Shown here: positions 5,697 to 8,804 of the stretch, piece by piece
Numbering within the stretch: position 1 is the first letter of the stretch
Layout of the letters: each line of letters opens with the position of its first letter
Translations under genes and position numbers: made by a program
Source of the DNA: DATKEU01 sp035544495
GTDB lineage: Bacteria > Myxococcota_A > Polyangia > Fen-1088
DNA: 8,804 nucleotides
Direction: 5' to 3'
NCBI GenBank assembly: GCA_035544495.1
Contig: DATKEU010000083.1
Span: forward strand, 1-8,804
The notes under the pieces: model-generated
Database searches by the model: none
The model's input: the letters and a program-made list of their open reading frames with translations, nothing else
Told to the model about the DNA's origin: nothing

Positions 5697-6785
5697 ATGC
5701 CAAGCATCGCTCACAAACTTTCGACACTGGACGAAACCACTACGGAGTTCGACCCCACCGCGGCCGCCATCGCCCTTTCGGGAAGATCGGGGCGACCGAG
5801 TAAAAAGCGGGATACGGTTCTTCACGCCGTCGGTCCCGCGGACGGCGAGGTTGAGGTCCAGCCGCGCGTCCCCCGCAACGATGTTCACACGTCGGTCGGG
5901 TGGTACCTGCAGGACCTGAGACGATACCCGTTGCTCACGCGCGAGGAAGAGCACAACATCGCTCTCGAGTACGCGCGCACGGGTGACAAGGCGCTGGCCA
6001 ACCGTCTGACGACGGCCAACCTGCGCCTGGTGGTCAAGATCGCCCTCGAGTACCGGCGGGCCCAGCACAACCTTCTGGATCTCGTCCAAGAAGGAAACAT
6101 GGGCCTGGTCCGCGCCGTCGAGAAATACGATCCGCGACGCGGGGTCAAGCTGGCCACGTACGCCTCCTGGTGGATCCGGGCCTACATCCTGAAGTTCATC
6201 CTGTCGAACGCCCGCCTGGTGAAGATCGGCACCACGCAGGCGCAGCGGCGGCTGTTCTTCGGCCTGGGGCGCGAGCGGAGCCGTCTGGAAAAGCGCGGTC
6301 ACGAGAACGCGGACGCCAAGCATCTGGCCGCCGTCTTCGACGTCAGCGAGAGCCTGGTCGTCGAGATGGAGCGGCGCCTGGGCGCCAGCGAAGCGTCGCT
6401 GGACGCGCCCGTGGCCCGCGGCACCGACGGCGATCGCACGCGTGGCGAATCGCTGAGCGCGGCGCCCGACGCCCGCCCCGACGTGCAGTCGGAGACGCAG
6501 GAGTTCCGGCTGGCTCTGCAGCGCGAGCTGAAGGAGTTCGAGAAGACGCTGAAGGGCCGCGACATCGAGATCTTCCACGACCGCCTGATGGCCGAGGACG
6601 GCAAGACCCTGATGGAGATCGCCGATCGCTTCGGCGTCAGCCGCGAGCGCGTGCGCCAGATCGAGGCGCGCCTCAAGAAGCGCCTGCGCCAGCACCTGCG
6701 CGATTCGCTGGGCGACGCCGTCCCCGGCAGTGACGACGCCGACGCCGGCGCCGGCGCTGGCGCCGAAGCGGCGATGATGGCCTGA
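5697..6785 (+). CDS. RpoH-family (sigma-32-like) RNA polymerase sigma factor
   Basis: Directs core RNA polymerase to alternative promoters, typically heat-shock or developmental ones. From the ATG at 5697 it has 362 residues. The N-terminal extension (about 1-65) is unrecognised, Ser/Lys/Arg-rich and not sigma-like. Region 1.2 starts at SVGWYLQDL (66). Region 2 carries DLVQEGNMGLVRAVEKYDP (128-146) and the -10-recognition segment YASWWIRAYI (155-164). The RpoH-box-like QRRLFFGLGRERSRL spans 183-197. Region 4 has the helix-turn-helix MEIADRFGVSRERVRQIEARLKK near the C-terminus, followed by an Asp/Gly/Ala tail. It is longer than the roughly 285-residue E. coli RpoH because of the extension and tail. 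In myxobacteria similar proteins are SigB and SigC, but I cannot say which, if either, this matches. The start is uncertain: ATGs at 5640 and 5643 would add 18-19 hydrophobic, Cys-containing residues, and none of the starts has a clear ribosome site. Confidence 0.88.
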   Translation: MPSIAHKLSTLDETTTEFDPTAAAIALSGRSGRPSKKRDTVLHAVGPADGEVEVQPRVPRNDVHTSVGWYLQDLRRYPLLTREEEHNIALEYARTGDKALANRLTTANLRLVVKIALEYRRAQHNLLDLVQEGNMGLVRAVEKYDPRRGVKLATYASWWIRAYILKFILSNARLVKIGTTQAQRRLFFGLGRERSRLEKRGHENADAKHLAAVFDVSESLVVEMERRLGASEASLDAPVARGTDGDRTRGESLSAAPDARPDVQSETQEFRLALQRELKEFEKTLKGRDIEIFHDRLMAEDGKTLMEIADRFGVSRERVRQIEARLKKRLRQHLRDSLGDAVPGSDDADAGAGAGAEAAMMA

Positions 6786-6794
6786 TCGCCGCGG

Positions 6795-8279
6795 CTAGGA
6801 GCCCCGCCGCAGAAATCGTCCGCCGCGCGCGCCGGTCGCCTCCTTGCCGGCGCCGCGGTACGAGAGCACGCCGCCCACCCACACCGCCTCGATGCCGTCG
6901 GCGGCGCGGATCGAATCGCCGAAGGTGGCGGTGTCGCGCACGGTGGCGGGATCGAACAGCACCAGGTCGGCCCAGTGACCGGCGCGCACGACGCCGCGCC
7001 CGCCCAGGCCGAAGCGCGCCGCCGACAGCGACGTCATCTTGCGCACGGCCTCACCCAGCGTCAGCAGCCCGCGCTCGCGGCAGAAATGCCCCAGCACGCG
7101 CGGGAACGTTCCCCAGAGGCGCGGGTGGGGCCTTGGATCGTTGGGCAGCCCGTCGGAGCCGATGGCGGTCTCGGGGTGGGTGAGGATGCGATCGACGTCC
7201 GCTGGCGACATGCCGTGATAGACGGCCCCCGCCGGCTGCAGGCGGCGCGCCGCCTCGACCAGGGTCGTCCCCCACGCAGCGGCGATGTCGGCCAGCCGCT
7301 TGCCGCCCATGTCGGGGAACGGCGTCGACCAGGTGACCAGGATGTCGATCCGATCCGTCACCTGCTTGAGATCCAGCGTCGACGAGCTGGCCGCGTACGG
7401 GTAGCAGTCCTGTCCCAGCGGCTGGCCGGCGCGCGCGCGATCCAGCGCGCCCAGCACCTCGCCGCTGCGCCCCCAGTTGTCGACGCCCGCGCACTTGAGG
7501 TGCGAGACCATCACCGGTACGCGCGCTTGCCGGCCGATGCGGAACGCCTCGTCCAGGGCGTCCAGGATGCCGCTGAACTCGGTGCGCAGGTGCGTGACAT
7601 AAAGCGCGCCCGCCGCCGCCAGCGGTTCGGCGAGCGCCAGCACCTCGGCGGTGGGCGCGCTGTTCGCCGACGCGTAGGCCAGACCCGTGCTCAGGCCCAG
7701 GGCCCCCGCGTCCAGCGCCTCGCGCAGCTCGGCGCGCATGCCGTCGATCTCGGGGTCGGTGGCAGCGCGGTCCAGGCGATCGAGGTGATTGGCGCGGAGC
7801 GCGGTGTGGCCGACCAGCGCCGCCACGTTCACCGCGGGGCGCGCCGCCTGCACCGCCGCCACGTAATCGGCGAAACGCGGGTAGCGAAAATCGGACGCCG
7901 CGCCCAGCAGGTTCATCGGATCCGGTGGCGCGGCGCCCGGGCGCACGCGCACCGGCGCCGCGCTGATGCCGCAGTTGCCGACCACCACCGTCGTCACCCC
8001 TTGCGACAGCTTGGGCAGAAGCTCGGGCGCGTCGATCACCTTGATGTCGTCGTGCGCGTGAACGTCGATGAAACCCGGGCACAGCACCTTGCCGGTCCCG
8101 TCGACGATCTCGGCGGCGCGCGGCGATTCACCGGGGACGCGGGCCGTGTCGATGGCGGCGATGCGCCCGTCCGCCAGCGCGATGTCGGCCGCGAACGACG
8201 GCGCGCCGGTGCCGTCGACGACGGTGACGTTGCGAATCAGCGTGTCGCAGGAAATCGAAACAGCTCCGGAGAGACGCAC
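6795..8279 (-). CDS. N-acyl-D-amino-acid deacylase (D-aminoacylase family amidohydrolase)
   Basis: A metal-dependent amidohydrolase expected to remove the acyl group from N-acyl-D-amino acids, for peptidoglycan-derived or other D-amino-acid catabolism. With the GTG start at 8277-8279 it has 494 residues, close to the family's usual 480-500. Motifs are TLIRNVTVVDGTGAP at the N-terminus, GFIDVHAHDD with H74 and H76, NCGIS with metal-bridging C103, H158 in LVGHTALR, H230 in VTHLRTE, H260 in SHLK, and D376 in IGSDGLPND. The C-terminal beta sandwich carries the usual VVRAGHWADLVLFDP segment. All the metal and catalytic positions I know for the family are present. No signal peptide is visible. An in-frame ATG at 8382-8384 would add 35 residues, but its first codons (AGG AGA ACA AAA TCA) are unlike this genome's usage and the segment matches nothing in the family. 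It is convergent with the sigma gene, nine bases apart, and so is not in its operon. Confidence 0.88.
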   Translation of the reverse strand: MRLSGAVSISCDTLIRNVTVVDGTGAPSFAADIALADGRIAAIDTARVPGESPRAAEIVDGTGKVLCPGFIDVHAHDDIKVIDAPELLPKLSQGVTTVVVGNCGISAAPVRVRPGAAPPDPMNLLGAASDFRYPRFADYVAAVQAARPAVNVAALVGHTALRANHLDRLDRAATDPEIDGMRAELREALDAGALGLSTGLAYASANSAPTAEVLALAEPLAAAGALYVTHLRTEFSGILDALDEAFRIGRQARVPVMVSHLKCAGVDNWGRSGEVLGALDRARAGQPLGQDCYPYAASSSTLDLKQVTDRIDILVTWSTPFPDMGGKRLADIAAAWGTTLVEAARRLQPAGAVYHGMSPADVDRILTHPETAIGSDGLPNDPRPHPRLWGTFPRVLGHFCRERGLLTLGEAVRKMTSLSAARFGLGGRGVVRAGHWADLVLFDPATVRDTATFGDSIRAADGIEAVWVGGVLSYRGAGKEATGARGGRFLRRGS

Positions 8280-8443
8280 GGCGCCCGCCAGCGTAGCATG
8301 CGCCTCGATGCGGGGGGCGAGCTGGCCGCCTCGGCAGCGGGCGGTCGCCGCCGCACGGCCGCCAGGTGATTTTGTTCTCCTCATCGGTCCCTAACATCAG
8401 CAAGATGAGCAGCATCATCAGTGTCCCGGCGTCTTTGTCGGGT

Positions 8444-8462
8444 GGCCGATCCGGCCGAGGAG
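8444..8462 (+). promoter_or_regulatory. Hairpin abutting the Shine-Dalgarno of the right-edge gene
   Basis: GGCCG and CGGCC (8444-8448, 8452-8456) form a 5-bp stem with a 3-base loop directly before the ribosome site AGGAG (8458-8462), which is 7 bases from the ATG at 8470. The Shine-Dalgarno is well supported. Any role of the hairpin in translation is speculative. Confidence 0.4.
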
Positions 8463-8469
8463 AAGATCG

Positions 8470-8804
8470 ATGAAGCTCGGAATGTCCCTGGTCCTGGTTC
8501 TGTCGGCTGCATCGTTGCAAGTCAGCTGGCTGGCGCACGCCGAGCCGCGCCGCGAAGAGCGCGGCGGGGAGCGGCACGAAGAGAAGCGCGAGAACCGTCG
8601 CGAGGAGCATCTGCCGCCGCGACCCGCGCCACCCGAGTGGAGAGGCCACCCGCCGGGCGCGCACCCGAATGGCGCTCCCTTTCACGCGCACGCCATTCGC
8701 GTGCTGCGCCCGCACGTCGCCCGCTACGGCGAGCACCCCTGGCACCACTGGGGCCACCCGGAGTTCGAGCGCCCCGCCTACTACTGGAACTGGGCCGCGA
8801 TCCG
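8470..8804 (+). CDS. Exported charged, His-rich hypothetical protein (partial, runs off right edge)
   Basis: The ATG at 8470 follows AGGAG with a 7-base spacer. The first 23 residues look like a Sec signal peptide: K2, then a hydrophobic core LGMSLVLVLSAASLQVSWLA, with likely cleavage at AHA before EP. The mature part begins with an Arg/Glu-rich segment of about 25 residues (RREERGGERHEEKREN...), then a Pro/His-rich region, then an aromatic- and His-rich part with HPWHHWGHPEFERP and YYWNWA at the edge of the window. At least 111 codons are visible. The His clusters could bind metal, and the WxW/YYWNW motif recalls small secreted proteins of unknown function. I do not recognise the family. Confidence 0.7.
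   Translation, partial: MKLGMSLVLVLSAASLQVSWLAHAEPRREERGGERHEEKRENRREEHLPPRPAPPEWRGHPPGAHPNGAPFHAHAIRVLRPHVARYGEHPWHHWGHPEFERPAYYWNWAAI

Noticed and set aside
5012..5707. A 231-codon minus-strand frame spanning the divergent region
   Set aside because: It covers the promoter region and the start of the Ser/Thr kinase in another frame. It has no motif, and the overlapping kinase frame is certain.
6791..6810. Hairpin GCGGC/GCCGC between the convergent sigma and deacylase genes as a bidirectional terminator
   Set aside because: The stem is only 5 bp, partly overlaps the deacylase stop codon, and has no T-run on either side. It cannot be separated from background GC palindromes.
6975..8369. A 464-codon open frame on the plus strand opposite the deacylase
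   Set aside because: Its composition is a mirror of the GC-rich antisense strand (Arg, Gln, His, Ala), with no recognisable fold. The minus strand shows the full amidohydrolase motif set.

Overview
The window is a very GC-rich, gene-dense bacterial segment whose signalling content points to a large-genome, development- or stress-adapted bacterium. A eukaryote-like Ser/Thr kinase, a CHASE3 histidine kinase, an Rcp1-type receiver, a REC-PAS histidine kinase, an RpoH-like sigma factor and sigma-54-type promoters fit the Myxococcota (former Deltaproteobacteria) best. This assignment is inferred from style and is not proven. There are no rRNA or tRNA genes, CRISPR arrays or insertion sequences.

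Left part, minus strand, reading right to left. A membrane-anchored Ser/Thr protein kinase (3993-5339) is followed 59 bp later by a three-gene two-component cluster: a CHASE3 histidine kinase (2515-3933), a single-domain receiver (2048-2518) and a REC-PAS-histidine kinase (447-2051). These three genes are joined by ATGA and GTGA overlaps, so they are probably one translationally coupled unit. None of the four encodes a DNA-binding output domain. After a 179-bp gap comes a 40-residue ORF (145-267), which overlaps by ATGA the start of a Gly/Ala-rich membrane protein that runs off the left edge (1-148).

Middle and right part. The Ser/Thr kinase is divergent from an RpoH-family sigma factor on the plus strand (5697-6785). 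They share a roughly 357-bp regulatory region containing a sigma-54 promoter for the kinase, a repeated CGGGTTCG octamer with a 10-bp inverted repeat, and a weaker sigma-54-like site facing the sigma gene. Convergent with the sigma gene is an N-acyl-D-amino-acid deacylase (6795-8279, minus). At the right edge a short, very charged, His-rich exported protein begins (8470 onwards, plus).

The most notable observation is regulatory. Two minus-strand promoters about 5 kb apart, one before the Ser/Thr kinase and one before the 40-aa ORF operon, carry the same core TGGCACGNNNNTTGAT at canonical -24/-12 spacing. Each lies where transcription would start a few to about 40 bases before a start codon. 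This suggests one sigma-54 regulon linking the Ser/Thr kinase, possibly its downstream phosphorelay, the small-ORF operon and perhaps the RpoH-like sigma factor into a stress or developmental circuit. That linkage is an inference.
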